64,000 nt of DNA. Origin: Seongchinamella sediminis (GTDB lineage Bacteria > Pseudomonadota > Gammaproteobacteria > Pseudomonadales > Halieaceae). This document shows positions 29,013 to 37,851 of the stretch, in pieces. Where the stretch lies: contig NZ_QRAN01000008.1 in assembly GCF_003457605.1 (NCBI RefSeq), forward strand, positions 62,001-126,000. The letters run 5' to 3'. A model generated the notes under the pieces. It had not been told where the DNA came from. It saw nothing but the letters and a program-made list of their open reading frames with translations, and did no database searches. Numbering within the stretch: the first letter of the stretch is position 1; every line of letters begins with the position of its first letter. The position numbers and the translations under genes were made by a program.

Positions 29013-29849
29013 ATGGCGGAACAGGACAAGTACGCCGTTTTCGGCAACCCGATCAAGCAGAGCAGGTCGCCGGTCATTCACGCTGCCTTTGCCCGCCAGT
29101 GCGGCGAGGCGATGCAGTATCGCGCGGTGCGGGTCGATACGGACAAATTCGCACGGGCGGCTGACCGCTTTTTCGCAGGTGGCGGTCGCGGCCTCAACGT
29201 CACGGTGCCCTTCAAGCAGGACGCTTTCCGGTACGCCGGTCGCCTCAGTGAACGAGCCCGTCGGGCCGGCGCGGTCAATACCCTCAAGCTGGCTGAGGAT
29301 GGGGTCGTTGAGGGTGACAATACCGATGGCATCGGCCTGGTGCGGGATATGGTCGCCAACCTGGGCTGGGTCGTCCAGGGCCAGCGGGTGTTGATCGTGG
29401 GTGCCGGCGGTGCCGTCCGCGGGGTGCTTGAGCCCCTGCTGCGGGAGCGGCCGCGGGAGTTGCTGGTGGTCAACCGCACCGCCGAAAAGGCGGCGCAGCT
29501 GGCGGCGGAATTCGCCGACCTGGGCAGTATTGAGGGCGGTGGTATCGAATTGATTGGCGAGCGCCAGTTCGACCTGGTGATCAACGCCAGCAGCGCGGGT
29601 CTCAGTGGCGAAATGCCGGCACTGCCCAGCACCCTGCTCACCGAACGCAGCTGCTGTTACGACATGATATATGGCGCCGAGCCCACGCCGTTTATGCGCT
29701 GGGCGGCGCACCACGCCGCCTGGGCAGTGGCCGACGGGCTGGGGATGCTGGTGGAACAGGCTGCCCAGTCGTTTTATATCTGGCGTGGCCAGCGCCCGGA
29801 AACCCGGCCGGTCATCCACCAGGTCAGGCAGGTCATGGCAGCCGCCTGA
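29013..29849 (+). CDS. aroE: AroE, shikimate dehydrogenase
   Basis: NADP-dependent reduction of 3-dehydroshikimate to shikimate in aromatic amino-acid synthesis. The 278 residues include the substrate site FGNPIKQSRSPVIHAAFA, LNVTVPFKQDAFRYA with the catalytic lysine, NTDGIGLVRD, and the nucleotide site VLIVGAGGAVRGVL with VVNRTAEKA. The ATG lies three bases after the hemF stop, as in many pseudomonads. It is convergent with the gamma carbonic anhydrase gene, whose stop is 6 bp away. Confidence 0.97.
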   Translation: MAEQDKYAVFGNPIKQSRSPVIHAAFARQCGEAMQYRAVRVDTDKFARAADRFFAGGGRGLNVTVPFKQDAFRYAGRLSERARRAGAVNTLKLAEDGVVEGDNTDGIGLVRDMVANLGWVVQGQRVLIVGAGGAVRGVLEPLLRERPRELLVVNRTAEKAAQLAAEFADLGSIEGGGIELIGERQFDLVINASSAGLSGEMPALPSTLLTERSCCYDMIYGAEPTPFMRWAAHHAAWAVADGLGMLVEQAAQSFYIWRGQRPETRPVIHQVRQVMAAA

Positions 29850-29855
29850 CGGCCC

Positions 29856-30416
29856 CTACCCGCCTTGCAGAGCCGCTATGTGCTGGTCCTTCAGCTGCAC
29901 ATAGTTGTTTGCGCTGTAGACGAAATAGTCCAGTTCCCCCTGGCTCAGTTGGCGCATCTCCCGCGCCGGACTGCCCCCGTACAGGTAACCGCTGCGCAGG
30001 GTTTTGCCCGGTGTCACCAGGGCGCCGGCGGCGATCACCACCTCGTTCTCCACCACCGCGCCGTCCATGACGATCGCGCCCATGCCAACCAGCACCCGGT
30101 CGCCGATGCTGCAGCCGTGCAGCACCGCGGCGTGGCCGACAGTGACATCGCAGCCGATGGCAAGTGGATAACCGTCGGGGTTGTAGGGGCCGGCGTGGGT
30201 GATATGCAGGACCGAGTTGTCCTGGATGCTGCTGCGCGCGCCGACGCTGATGCGGTGCATGTCGCCACGTATCGACACCTGGGGCCATATCGAGACGTCG
30301 TCCCCCAGGCTCACATCGCCGACGACCACGGCGCTGGGGTCAATCAGCACCCGTGCTCCCAATTGGGGCGTTTTGCCGTGGAAGCTGCGCAGGCTGGTGC
30401 CGTTGTGGTGTCCCAT
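29856..30416 (-). CDS. Gamma-carbonic anhydrase family protein (YrdA-like)
   Basis: A 186-residue left-handed beta-helix protein of the gamma-carbonic anhydrase/YrdA family. The hexapeptide repeats run from about 20 to 150 (for example VLIDPSAVVVGDVSLGDDVSIWP). The probable zinc ligands are the histidines in SVLHITHAGP and VGHAAVLHGC. Enzymatic activity is not proven for many members. The ATG at 30414-30416 has AGGAGA upstream. Gamma-CA genes often sit next to aroE in gammaproteobacteria, as here. Confidence 0.9.
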   Translation of the reverse strand: MGHHNGTSLRSFHGKTPQLGARVLIDPSAVVVGDVSLGDDVSIWPQVSIRGDMHRISVGARSSIQDNSVLHITHAGPYNPDGYPLAIGCDVTVGHAAVLHGCSIGDRVLVGMGAIVMDGAVVENEVVIAAGALVTPGKTLRSGYLYGGSPAREMRQLSQGELDYFVYSANNYVQLKDQHIAALQGG

Positions 30417-30483
30417 GATCTGTGTCTCCTGAAGGCTTGCGGGCTGTTACAATAGCCAGCTCTGAAGTCACTGGCCAGCCCCC

Positions 30484-30750
30484 ATGAGCAACACAACCCA
30501 CAGGCGTCGCTTTATCGCGGGAGCGGTCTGCCCCCGCTGCGGTGCCATGGACAAAATAGTCGTCGATATGGATACCGAGTGCCGGGAGTGCGTGGCCTGC
30601 GGTTTCTCCGAGCAGCGACCGACAGATAGCGGCGGGCCCGGGGAGTTACCCACCCGGGTCAGTCGCGCTGCCGCGCGCAGGGTGGAAACCCCGGCGGAAG
30701 CGGTCACCCTGGTCGACCCGCGGGCTGCTGACAAGCCAGACGGCGAGTAA
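30484..30750 (+). CDS. yheV: YheV-family putative zinc-ribbon protein
   Basis: An 88-residue protein with a zinc ribbon at its N-terminus: RRRFIAGAVCPRCGAMDKI followed by ECRECVACGFSEQ, giving two CxxC pairs about 20 residues apart. The remainder is polar and probably disordered. This matches the YheV family (function unknown). A possible -10 box TACAAT is at 30448-30453. It stands alone, divergent from the carbonic anhydrase gene and convergent (1-bp gap) with the next unknown gene. Confidence 0.85.
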   Translation: MSNTTHRRRFIAGAVCPRCGAMDKIVVDMDTECRECVACGFSEQRPTDSGGPGELPTRVSRAAARRVETPAEAVTLVDPRAADKPDGE

Positions 30751-30751
30751 G

Positions 30752-31393
30752 TCAGCGCTCCTGGCTGCCCAGTCTCAGCCTGATCTGCTGGTCGGTGCCG
30801 ACCAGCGCGCTGGAGCAAATCAGTTCCCCCGGCGCCGGATCAATGCCGGGCAGGGCTTTCACTTTTTCCCAGACGTGTTCCCGCTCCAGCAGGTGCGAGG
30901 CGGTGAATTGCACCAGTTGCTCCAGCCGGGTCGCCAGTTCATCGCCCAGCAGGTAGTGAACGATCAGGTTGGCCTCGGTCATGTCCACCGGAAGCAGGGG
31001 CCGCTGCAGGTGGCGAATATGGTGATCGTTGACCTCTTCCAGCAAGCGGTGGGCCAGGAACGCCTCGTCCAGCAGGGCCTCCAGCCCCCCGTCTCCGGGC
31101 AGTATCTCCGGAGGCTGGAGAAAGTAGTCTTCCGCCAGGTGCAGGAAGGGGGCGGCGTAATCGAAGAACTGCAGGCGCTTGCTCACCGCGGTGACCAGGT
31201 TGATGCTGCCGGGCACACTGCGGGCGTAGCTCACGACAAAAGCCACCAGCGCGTCCAGTGGCGATTGCGCGGGCAACAGCAGTTTCTGCTGCAGTTCCGG
31301 CAGCCGCTGTTCCAGCAGCTGGCGAAATGCCCCTGTCTGTGCCTCCCGTTCGAGGGCGGCATCGATGTTGTGCTTGATTTCCGCTGTGGTCAT
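30752..31393 (-). CDS. Conserved hypothetical protein, mostly helical
   Basis: A 213-residue protein I do not recognise. It has no signal peptide, membrane helix or known motif. It is rich in Leu, Glu and Gln and appears mainly alpha-helical; segments include AFVVSYARSVPGSINLVTAVSKRL and HHIRHLQRPLLPVDMTEANLIVHYLLGDELATRLEQL. Codon use and GC resemble those of its neighbours, and the ATG (31391-31393) is clean, so it is probably a real cytosolic gene. Neighbours (YheV zinc ribbon, MATE exporter) do not suggest a role. Confidence 0.7.
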   Translation of the reverse strand: MTTAEIKHNIDAALEREAQTGAFRQLLEQRLPELQQKLLLPAQSPLDALVAFVVSYARSVPGSINLVTAVSKRLQFFDYAAPFLHLAEDYFLQPPEILPGDGGLEALLDEAFLAHRLLEEVNDHHIRHLQRPLLPVDMTEANLIVHYLLGDELATRLEQLVQFTASHLLEREHVWEKVKALPGIDPAPGELICSSALVGTDQQIRLRLGSQER

Positions 31394-31479
31394 GGGGCCA
31401 CCCGGAGTGCGGTGCGCCAGAAGTACCCTACAGGCTAGTACAATCCCCCGGTTTCGCTAGCGGATAGTGTGAATGGGTC

Positions 31480-32814
31480 CTAGCCGGGGTTCGCCGCCAG
31501 CCAGCCGCCCTCCCGGCTCAGGCGGCGATAGCAGAAGAACAGGCTGGCTCCGCGGGCAAAATTGAAGCCCGCGAAGGCCAGCCACAGGCCGTGGTTACCG
31601 AGCCCGCTGAACAGGTACCACAGGGGCAGGTAAACCAGCGCCACGCTCAGCAGCATGCTGAGCATCATGTAGCGGGTCTCGGCGGCACCGATAAACACCC
31701 CGTCGAGCAGGTAGCTCGGTGCGGCCAGTAGCGGCAGCAGGATTAACCAGGGGTAGAACGTGCTCATGAGTTCCCGGATGGAATCCAGGTCGGTGAGGAT
31801 GCTGATCAGCAAGGGCTGCAACAGTGCGAAGGCGAGGCTCAGCACCAGGCCCGTGGCCAGGGTCCACCGGGTGCAGCGGGCTACCGCGCGGCGGAAGCCG
31901 GCCAGGTCGCGGCCGCCCAGGCGTTGCCCGGCCATGCCTTCGGCGGCGAAGGCGAAGCCATCCATGCCGTAGCTGGCGAGCATCACCAGCTGCATGAGCA
32001 GGGTATTGGCGGCCAGCACCTCAGTGCCAAGGTTGTCACCCTGGGCGGTGAAAAAGGCCATGCTGAACAGCAGGCAGACGGTGCGCACAAACAGGTGGCG
32101 ATTGTGCCTGAGCAGTTGTTGGTAAGCACTAACGTCCAGCAAACTGCCTTTAAATTCTGATATATCAAAGTCAGGCAGCTGTCTGTACACGGCGAACAGG
32201 GCGACCCCGCAACCGAGGTACTCGGCACAGACGGTGGCCAGGGCAGCGCCGTCACTGTTGAGCCCCAGGCCAATGACCAGGAGGAAGTCCAGGCCGATGT
32301 TGGTGAGGTTGGTGACCACCACAATCAGCATTGGCCAGCGGGTGTTCTGGCGGCCGATAAACCAGCCGACCGCGGTGTAGGTCACCAGCACCGCGGGGGC
32401 GCTGGCAATGCGTATGCCGGCGTAGGACTGGGCCAGGGCCAATAGCTCGGGGGCCGGGGACATCAGCGCCAGGCCGAGGGCAATCAGCGGTTGGTGCAGC
32501 AGGATAACCACTGCTGACAGCCCCAGGGCGAGAACCGCCGACCTGGCCAATACTAATATAGAACCGGCCTGGTCTCCCCTGCCCTCGGCGCGCGCCACCA
32601 GCCCGGTGGTGCCCATGCGCAGGAAACTGAAACCCCAGTACAGGAAGGACAGCAGTGCAGCGCCTACTGCTACCGCGCCGAGGTAGCTGCTGGTTCCCAG
32701 GTGCCCGAGAATGGCCGAGTCCACCAGCCCGAGCAGCGGGATGGAAATGTTGGACAGGATGGCGGGCCAGGCAATTCCCCATATTTTGTGGTCCAGCTGC
32801 CTGTTGCTTTCCAT
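31480..32814 (-). CDS. MATE-family efflux transporter (DinF-like)
   Basis: A 444-residue multidrug and toxin extrusion family protein with about 12 membrane helices. The N-terminus IWGIAWPAILSNISIPLLGLVDSAILGHLG is typical of the DinF branch, including the conserved proline and aspartate of helix 1. The second half repeats the fold (GMDGFAFAAEGMAGQRLGGRDLAGF). Such transporters export cationic drugs or metabolites using Na+ or H+. The start ATG is at 32812-32814. It is divergent from the cytochrome oxidase operon, sharing a 321-bp spacer. Confidence 0.9.
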   Translation of the reverse strand: MESNRQLDHKIWGIAWPAILSNISIPLLGLVDSAILGHLGTSSYLGAVAVGAALLSFLYWGFSFLRMGTTGLVARAEGRGDQAGSILVLARSAVLALGLSAVVILLHQPLIALGLALMSPAPELLALAQSYAGIRIASAPAVLVTYTAVGWFIGRQNTRWPMLIVVVTNLTNIGLDFLLVIGLGLNSDGAALATVCAEYLGCGVALFAVYRQLPDFDISEFKGSLLDVSAYQQLLRHNRHLFVRTVCLLFSMAFFTAQGDNLGTEVLAANTLLMQLVMLASYGMDGFAFAAEGMAGQRLGGRDLAGFRRAVARCTRWTLATGLVLSLAFALLQPLLISILTDLDSIRELMSTFYPWLILLPLLAAPSYLLDGVFIGAAETRYMMLSMLLSVALVYLPLWYLFSGLGNHGLWLAFAGFNFARGASLFFCYRRLSREGGWLAANPG

Positions 32815-33135
32815 ATCTTGATCCAGCTGTGCTTACCCGGGGCCCTGAACGCCTGCTGGCGCTGGCGTTGTGGCAATCCGGGGGGTAGTTATCGCTTTGG
32901 CTTTGCCGCTTACTGCGGTTATACTCCGGGCGTTTTGCCGGTGCGTCCAATTGTCGCACTATCGGTGAAAGTAAGTCAGCTGGTCACTCAAGCCCTGTCT
33001 TTTCGTCTCTGCCCCGGCCCCACGGGCGGGTCAGAAGCTGGTCGCTCGCACTGTCGGGTGAATCGGGACGGCAAGGGAATAACCAAGACCTGCTGGGGGG
33101 AACTAAAATGAGACGTAATAATGGAGTCACGGGAA
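32815..33135 (+). promoter_or_regulatory. Upstream region and ~200-nt leader of the cytochrome oxidase operon
   Basis: This spacer holds no convincing protein gene. It contains a good sigma-70-type promoter (32897-32925), which would start transcription near 32932 and leave a leader of about 200 nt before coxB. Near its end, an ATG at 33108 with GGGGGG seven bases upstream opens a 12-codon frame that stops inside the coxB start region (33144-33146). No known riboswitch pattern was recognised. Confidence 0.5.
32897..32925 (+). promoter_or_regulatory. Candidate sigma-70 promoter of coxB-ctaD-ctaG-ctaE
   Basis: TTGGCT (32897-32902), an ideal 17-bp spacer and TATACT (32920-32925). This is the best promoter-like match in the 321-bp spacer ahead of the oxidase genes. 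Confidence 0.6.
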
Positions 33136-34281
33136 ATGTTTTCTGAAGCGAAGCGGCTGTTCAAGCTCGCGCTCGGTCCTGTGCTGATGCTGTTAAGCGC
33201 TACTGCCGTGGCTGCGGCAGGCGAGGTCAGCCAGATCAACATGTCGCCGGGGGTGACCGAAGTAGGCAGGCAGATTTACAGCCTGCATATGATCATCCTC
33301 TGGATCTGCACCATCATAGGTGTGGGGGTATTCGGGGTAATGTTCTATTCGATTTATGCCCACCGCAAATCCCGGGGCCATGAACCTGCCACTTTCCACG
33401 AGAGCACCAAGGTGGAAATTGCCTGGACAGTTGTTCCGTTCTTCATCCTGATCGGCATGGCGGTCCCCGCCACTTCAACCCTGTTGGAGGTCTACGACAA
33501 CGACGATGCCGATATGGACGTTGTGGTGACCGGCTACCAGTGGAAGTGGAAATATGAGTACCTGAATGAAGATGGCGAGAACGTCAGCTTCTTTTCCAAC
33601 CTGCGTACGCCCCAGAGTGAGATTTACAACAGCCAGAGCAAGGGCGAACACTACCTGCTGGAAGTGGACGAGCCGCTGGTCCTGCCCGCTGACACCAAGG
33701 TCCGCTTCCTGGTAACCGCCAACGACGTGATCCACTCCTGGTGGGTGCCGCAGCTGGCGGTCAAGAAAGACGCGATTCCCGGTTTCATCAACGAGGCCTG
33801 GACCCGTACCGATGTGGAAGGGGTTTACCGTGGCCAGTGCGCCGAGCTGTGCGGCAAGGATCACGGCTTCATGCCTATCGTGGTCAATGTGGTGAGCCAG
33901 GAGGAGTACCAGCAGTGGCTGGGCGACAAGCAGGCCGAGGCGGCGGAAATCAAGCAGCTGATGGCCCAGACCTTCACCATGGACGAACTGATGGAGCGCG
34001 GCAAGGCGGTCTATGAGCGCAATTGCCTGGCCTGCCACGGCGCCGCGGGTGAAGGCGGCGTGGGTACTGCCATCGCCGGCAGTGCCATCGCCACCGGTGA
34101 GCTCGGCGGCCACCTCGATATCGGCATTAACGGCGTGCCCGGCACTGCCATGCAGGCCTTTGGCGGCCAGCTGAACGATGTCGACATGGCGGCGGTCATC
34201 ACCTACCAGCGCAACGCATTCGGCAACAACATGGGCGACATGGTTCAGCCCATTGACGTCTTCAACCACAAGAAAGGCTAA
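33136..34281 (+). CDS. coxB: Cytochrome c oxidase subunit II with fused cytochrome c domain
   Basis: The electron-entry subunit of an aa3-type (caa3-like) oxidase. The 381 residues include a signal peptide (about 1-28), two membrane helices (about 50-72 and 90-112) and the CuA cupredoxin domain. The copper ligands are in WKWKYEY, IHSWWVP and CAELCGKDHGFM. A C-terminal class I cytochrome c domain has the heme site CLACH (about residue 298). I chose ATG at 33136, with GGAG nine bases upstream; an ATG 15 bases earlier is in frame but has no good ribosome site. It opens the operon, 15 bp ahead of ctaD. Confidence 0.95.
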   Translation: MFSEAKRLFKLALGPVLMLLSATAVAAAGEVSQINMSPGVTEVGRQIYSLHMIILWICTIIGVGVFGVMFYSIYAHRKSRGHEPATFHESTKVEIAWTVVPFFILIGMAVPATSTLLEVYDNDDADMDVVVTGYQWKWKYEYLNEDGENVSFFSNLRTPQSEIYNSQSKGEHYLLEVDEPLVLPADTKVRFLVTANDVIHSWWVPQLAVKKDAIPGFINEAWTRTDVEGVYRGQCAELCGKDHGFMPIVVNVVSQEEYQQWLGDKQAEAAEIKQLMAQTFTMDELMERGKAVYERNCLACHGAAGEGGVGTAIAGSAIATGELGGHLDIGINGVPGTAMQAFGGQLNDVDMAAVITYQRNAFGNNMGDMVQPIDVFNHKKG

Positions 34282-34296
34282 TCGGAGGAGTTAACG

Positions 34297-35877
34297 ATGG
34301 GAGATCATCATCACGGCCCTGCGAAGGGCATCAGCCGGTGGCTTTTCACCACCAATCACAAAGATATCGGAACCATGTACCTGTGGTTCGCGTTTGCAAT
34401 GTTCATCCTGGGTGGCTTCTTTGCCATGGTTATTCGCGCCGAGCTGTTCCAGCCCGGAATGCAGCTGGTAGAGCCCGCCTTTTTCAACCAGATGACCACC
34501 CTGCACGGACTGGTCATGGTGTTCGGGGCGATTATGCCCTCTTTCGTTGGCCTGGCTAACTGGATGATCCCGATGATGATCGGGGCGCCGGACATGGCCC
34601 TGCCGAGGATGAATAACTGGAGCTTCTGGATCCTGCCGCCGACGTTCCTGCTGCTGGCATCCACCCTGTTCATGGAAGGCGGCGCGCCGGCCTTTGGCTG
34701 GACGTTCTACGCGCCCCTGTCCACGACCTACGCACCGCCATCGGTCACTTTCTTCATCTTCTCGATACACGTACTGGGTCTGTCGTCCATTATGGGTTCC
34801 ATCAACATTATCGCCACGGTAATGAACATGCGCGCCCCGGGCATGACCTACATGAAGATGCCGCTGTTTGTCTGGACCTGGCTGATTACCGCCTTCCTGC
34901 TGGTCGCGGTGATGCCGGTACTGGCCGGCGCGGTGACCATGATGCTGATGGACATTCACTTCGGCACCAGCTTCTTCTCCGCCGCGGGCGGTGGCGATCC
35001 GGTGCTGTTCCAGCACGTGTTCTGGTTCTTCGGCCACCCCGAGGTCTACATCATCATCCTGCCCGCCTTCGGTGTGGTATCCCAGATCATCCCGGCGTTC
35101 TCCCGCAAGCCGCTGTTCGGCTACGATTCCATGGTTTACGCCACCGCGTCCATCGCCTTCCTGTCATTCATCGTGTGGGCCCACCACATGTATACCGTCG
35201 GTATGCCGGTGGCCGGTGAGCTGTTTTTCATGTATGCCACCATGCTGATTGCGGTACCCACCGGGGTGAAGGTGTTTAACTGGATTTCCACCATGTGGCG
35301 CGGTGCCCTGAGCTTTGAAACCCCCATGCTGTTCTGCCTGGGCTTTCTGGTGCTGTTCACTATCGGCGGTTTCACCGGTCTGATGCTGTCCATCGCGCCT
35401 GCTGACTTCCAGTACCACGATTCCTACTTCGTGGTCGCCCACTTCCACTACGTGATGGTGGCTGGCGCGGTATTCTCCATGACCGCCGCGGTGTACTACT
35501 GGCTGCCCAAGTGGTGCGGCAGGATGTACAACGAGACCATGGGCAAGACCCACTTCTGGATCTCCTTCATCGGTTTCAACGTGACCTTCTTCCCGCAGCA
35601 CTTTGTGGGCCTGGCGGGAATGCCCCGGCGTATCCCTGATTACGCGTTGCAGTTTGCCGACTTCAACATGATGTCGTCCATAGGCGCGTTCATTTACGGT
35701 GCCTCGCAGATCCTGTTCCTGTACAACGTGATCGCGACCATTGTTGCCGGCAAGCCGACTTCCGAGGAAAAAGTCTGGGACGGCGCCGAGGGTCTCGAGT
35801 GGACGGTACCGACGCCGGCGCCCTACCACACCTTCGAGACGCCGCCGAAGATCGATCCGGCTCACGCCCACTCCTGA
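34297..35877 (+). CDS. ctaD: Cytochrome c oxidase subunit I
   Basis: The catalytic subunit with low-spin heme and the heme-CuB oxygen site, pumping protons in 12 helices. The 526 residues show THKDIGTMYLWFA-type N-terminus (here TNHKDIGTMYLWF), MTTLHGLVMVFGAIMP with a heme ligand, and the cross-linked His-Tyr site FFGHPEVYIIILPAFG. WAHHMYTVGM carries the two CuB histidines, and VAHFHYVM carries the heme ligands. GGAGGAG precedes the ATG. The sequence cannot by itself show whether heme A or heme O is used, which matters because ctaA is not in this operon. Confidence 0.97.
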   Translation: MGDHHHGPAKGISRWLFTTNHKDIGTMYLWFAFAMFILGGFFAMVIRAELFQPGMQLVEPAFFNQMTTLHGLVMVFGAIMPSFVGLANWMIPMMIGAPDMALPRMNNWSFWILPPTFLLLASTLFMEGGAPAFGWTFYAPLSTTYAPPSVTFFIFSIHVLGLSSIMGSINIIATVMNMRAPGMTYMKMPLFVWTWLITAFLLVAVMPVLAGAVTMMLMDIHFGTSFFSAAGGGDPVLFQHVFWFFGHPEVYIIILPAFGVVSQIIPAFSRKPLFGYDSMVYATASIAFLSFIVWAHHMYTVGMPVAGELFFMYATMLIAVPTGVKVFNWISTMWRGALSFETPMLFCLGFLVLFTIGGFTGLMLSIAPADFQYHDSYFVVAHFHYVMVAGAVFSMTAAVYYWLPKWCGRMYNETMGKTHFWISFIGFNVTFFPQHFVGLAGMPRRIPDYALQFADFNMMSSIGAFIYGASQILFLYNVIATIVAGKPTSEEKVWDGAEGLEWTVPTPAPYHTFETPPKIDPAHAHS

Positions 35878-35891
35878 GGCAGCGCTGAAGC

Positions 35892-36452
35892 ATGTTTCGA
35901 CTAAGCGCCAACCCTGCCATCGATACCGTCATCAAGCTGGTGGCGGTAGCGGTGTGCATGTTCGCCTTTGTGTTCGTGGTAATGGTCCCGCTCTACAACG
36001 TCCTCTGCGATGCTCTCGGTATCAACGGCAAGACCTCCGGTGAGGCCTATACTGCGGTCGAGGCGCGCGTGGACGAGAGCCGCACGATTACGGTCCAGTT
36101 CATGGCGACCAACAATGAGGCCATGCCCTGGGAGTTTGGTCCCAGCGTGACTGCCATGAAGGTGCACCCCGGTGCGGTTAACGACACGGTGTTCCATGCC
36201 CGCAACCCCCTGCCCCAGGCAATGGTTGCCCAGGCGGTACCCAGTGTCTCCCCGGCCCGGGCTGCCGAGTATTTCCACAAGACCGAGTGCTTCTGTTTCA
36301 ACCACCAGCCGCTGGACGGTGACAGCGCCACGGAAATGCCCCTGCAGTTCATTGTCGACCAGGACCTGCCCCGGGATATCCGGACGATCACCCTGTCCTA
36401 CACGATTTTTGATGTAACAGATATGGCGGGCGGCCCGGTAGCCGCTCGCTGA
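35892..36452 (+). CDS. ctaG: CtaG, cytochrome c oxidase copper-assembly protein (Cox11 family)
   Basis: Delivers copper to the CuB site of subunit I. The 186 residues have one N-terminal membrane helix (about 12-37) and a periplasmic immunoglobulin-like domain with the copper motif CFCF in FHKTECFCFNHQPL (about residue 137). FMATNNEAMPWEFGP and MPLQFIVDQDLP are also typical of Cox11/CtaG. It lies 14 bp after ctaD. A small DUF2970 gene often present between ctaD and ctaG in pseudomonads is absent. Confidence 0.95.
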   Translation: MFRLSANPAIDTVIKLVAVAVCMFAFVFVVMVPLYNVLCDALGINGKTSGEAYTAVEARVDESRTITVQFMATNNEAMPWEFGPSVTAMKVHPGAVNDTVFHARNPLPQAMVAQAVPSVSPARAAEYFHKTECFCFNHQPLDGDSATEMPLQFIVDQDLPRDIRTITLSYTIFDVTDMAGGPVAAR

Positions 36453-36492
36453 GGCGCAGGTTGGGGAACCTGCGAAACAACGGAGAAATAAA

Positions 36493-37464
36493 ATGAGTAA
36501 TCCGACTTCTACTGAGTACGAAAAGTATTACGTACCCGAGAAGAGCAAGATGGCAGTGATGGCCACCATCGGCCTTATCCTGTCAATCTACGGTGCCGCC
36601 AGCATCATGAACGACATGACCTTTGGCGATCCCAATGAGACTACCAGTTCCTGGTCGATTTTTCTGTTTGGCCTGTTTTTCTTCCTGGCCACCCTCTTCG
36701 CCTGGTTCCGTCAGGCGATCAAGGAGAATATTGCGGGCATGAACAGTGCCCAGCTGAAGAAATCCTACGTGCTGGGCATGTTCTGGTTTATCTTCTCGGA
36801 AGTCATGTTCTTCTTTGCCTTCTTCGGCGCCCTGTTCTACGTCCGTACCCTGGTGGGCCCCTGGCTGGCCGGCGAAGGCGATGGTGGACGTATGAACGGC
36901 CTGCTCTGGGAAGGGTTTGAATACAGCTGGCCAATGGCTTTGACGCCCCAGGAGGCTGTCGGCGGCGCAGCCAGCCAGCCCATCGCCAATAACGGCTCCT
37001 TCACCAGTGCCGAGACGACCATGGCATTTTCCGAGGCCGCGGCCTGGTACAAGTGGTTGCCTCTGTGGAACACCATTATCCTGCTCAGCTCGAGCTTCAC
37101 CTGCCACATTGCCCACATGGGCATCCTCGATGGCAACAAGAAGAAGTTCAATTTGTGGCTGGGCATTACCGTCGCGCTGGGGGTGATCTTCCTGTGCGTA
37201 CAGTTCTATGAGTACTATGAAGCCTATGCCCACTTCGGTCTGACCCTGAATTCAGGTATTTACGGCTCCACCTTCTTCATGTTGACCGGCTTCCACGGCT
37301 TCCACGTGTTCATGGGGATGACCATGCTGGCGATCCAGCTGATGCGCAGCCTGAAGGGCCACTTCACCGCCGATGATCACTTCGGCTTTGAGGCCTCCAG
37401 CTGGTACTGGCACTTTGTGGACGTGGTGTGGGTGTTCCTGTTCCTGTTTGTGTATATTTTGTAG
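36493..37464 (+). CDS. ctaE: Cytochrome c oxidase subunit III
   Basis: A 323-residue seven-helix subunit that stabilises the oxidase core. Family marks include MFWFIFSEVMFFFAFFGALFYVRTL, a conserved glutamate in helix 3, GFHGFHVFMGMTMLAIQLMR and the C-terminus WYWHFVDVVWVFLFLFVYIL. It is somewhat longer than usual (about 295) because of a loop of about 25-30 extra residues near 145-180 (GGAASQPIANNGSFTSAE). GGAG precedes the ATG. It ends the first oxidase gene block; a GTCAT-type hairpin repeat follows. Confidence 0.96.
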   Translation: MSNPTSTEYEKYYVPEKSKMAVMATIGLILSIYGAASIMNDMTFGDPNETTSSWSIFLFGLFFFLATLFAWFRQAIKENIAGMNSAQLKKSYVLGMFWFIFSEVMFFFAFFGALFYVRTLVGPWLAGEGDGGRMNGLLWEGFEYSWPMALTPQEAVGGAASQPIANNGSFTSAETTMAFSEAAAWYKWLPLWNTIILLSSSFTCHIAHMGILDGNKKKFNLWLGITVALGVIFLCVQFYEYYEAYAHFGLTLNSGIYGSTFFMLTGFHGFHVFMGMTMLAIQLMRSLKGHFTADDHFGFEASSWYWHFVDVVWVFLFLFVYIL

Positions 37465-37469
37465 CCAGG

Positions 37470-37534
37470 ACCGTCATCCCGGCGCATGCCGGGATCCAGA
37501 CCAAGAATGACACTGGGCCCCCGCTTCCGCGGGG
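37470..37534. repeat. GTCAT...ATGAC palindromic intergenic repeat (REP-like), two hairpins
   Basis: Two hairpins follow ctaE: ATCCCGGC-GCAT-GCCGGGAT (perfect 8-bp stem, flanked by GTC and CCAG) and GCCCCCGC-TTCC-GCGGGGGC (perfect 8-bp stem). The outer GTCAT and ATGAC words are also complementary. This is the widespread intergenic palindrome type seen in many gammaproteobacteria; degenerate relatives are at 41069-41086 and near 46640-46674. It may also stop or protect the ctaE transcript. Confidence 0.5.
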
Positions 37535-37602
37535 GCGACTATTTCGGGGCTGGTAAAAAGCAGTTTCGGGGCCAGTGAAAAGCCGGGACCCTGCCGCTGG
37601 CC

Positions 37603-37851
37603 TTATTCGGATTTTTCAGCCGCAGCGGGCCTCGGGCCCGCATCCCAGGGGTTGCTATGCCCCAGCTGGCCGGTGGCGACACCATAGATGATGACCCCGA
37701 GCAGTGCTGCCGCGAGGGACAGGCGCACGCCGAGTGAGTGGAAGGTGCGACGTTTGCGCTTATCTCCCTGGTCAATCATCAGGTAGTAGAATCCGCTGCC
37801 AAGGCTGGAGACCAGCGCCAGCATGAGGACGATTATCAGGGCTTTTAACAA
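37603..37851 (-). CDS. DUF2909-family twin-transmembrane protein
   Basis: An 82-residue inner-membrane protein with two helices (about 4-24 and 43-63) separated by a basic loop (MIDQGDKRKRRTFHSLGVR). It matches the DUF2909 proteins found in cytochrome oxidase loci of Pseudomonas between subunit III and SURF1, often on the opposite strand as here. The start is TTG at 37849-37851 with an ideal GGAGGT six bases upstream, which decides this unusual start. Function is unknown; its position suggests oxidase assembly or stability. Confidence 0.82.
   Translation of the reverse strand: MLKALIIVLMLALVSSLGSGFYYLMIDQGDKRKRRTFHSLGVRLSLAAALLGVIIYGVATGQLGHSNPWDAGPRPAAAEKSE

Noticed and set aside
33000-33110. 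Possible cobalamin-type riboswitch in the oxidase leader (words like GGTGAATCGGGAC)
   Set aside because: The flanking conserved elements (B12 box, ordered stems) could not be found, so the resemblance is only a few bases.
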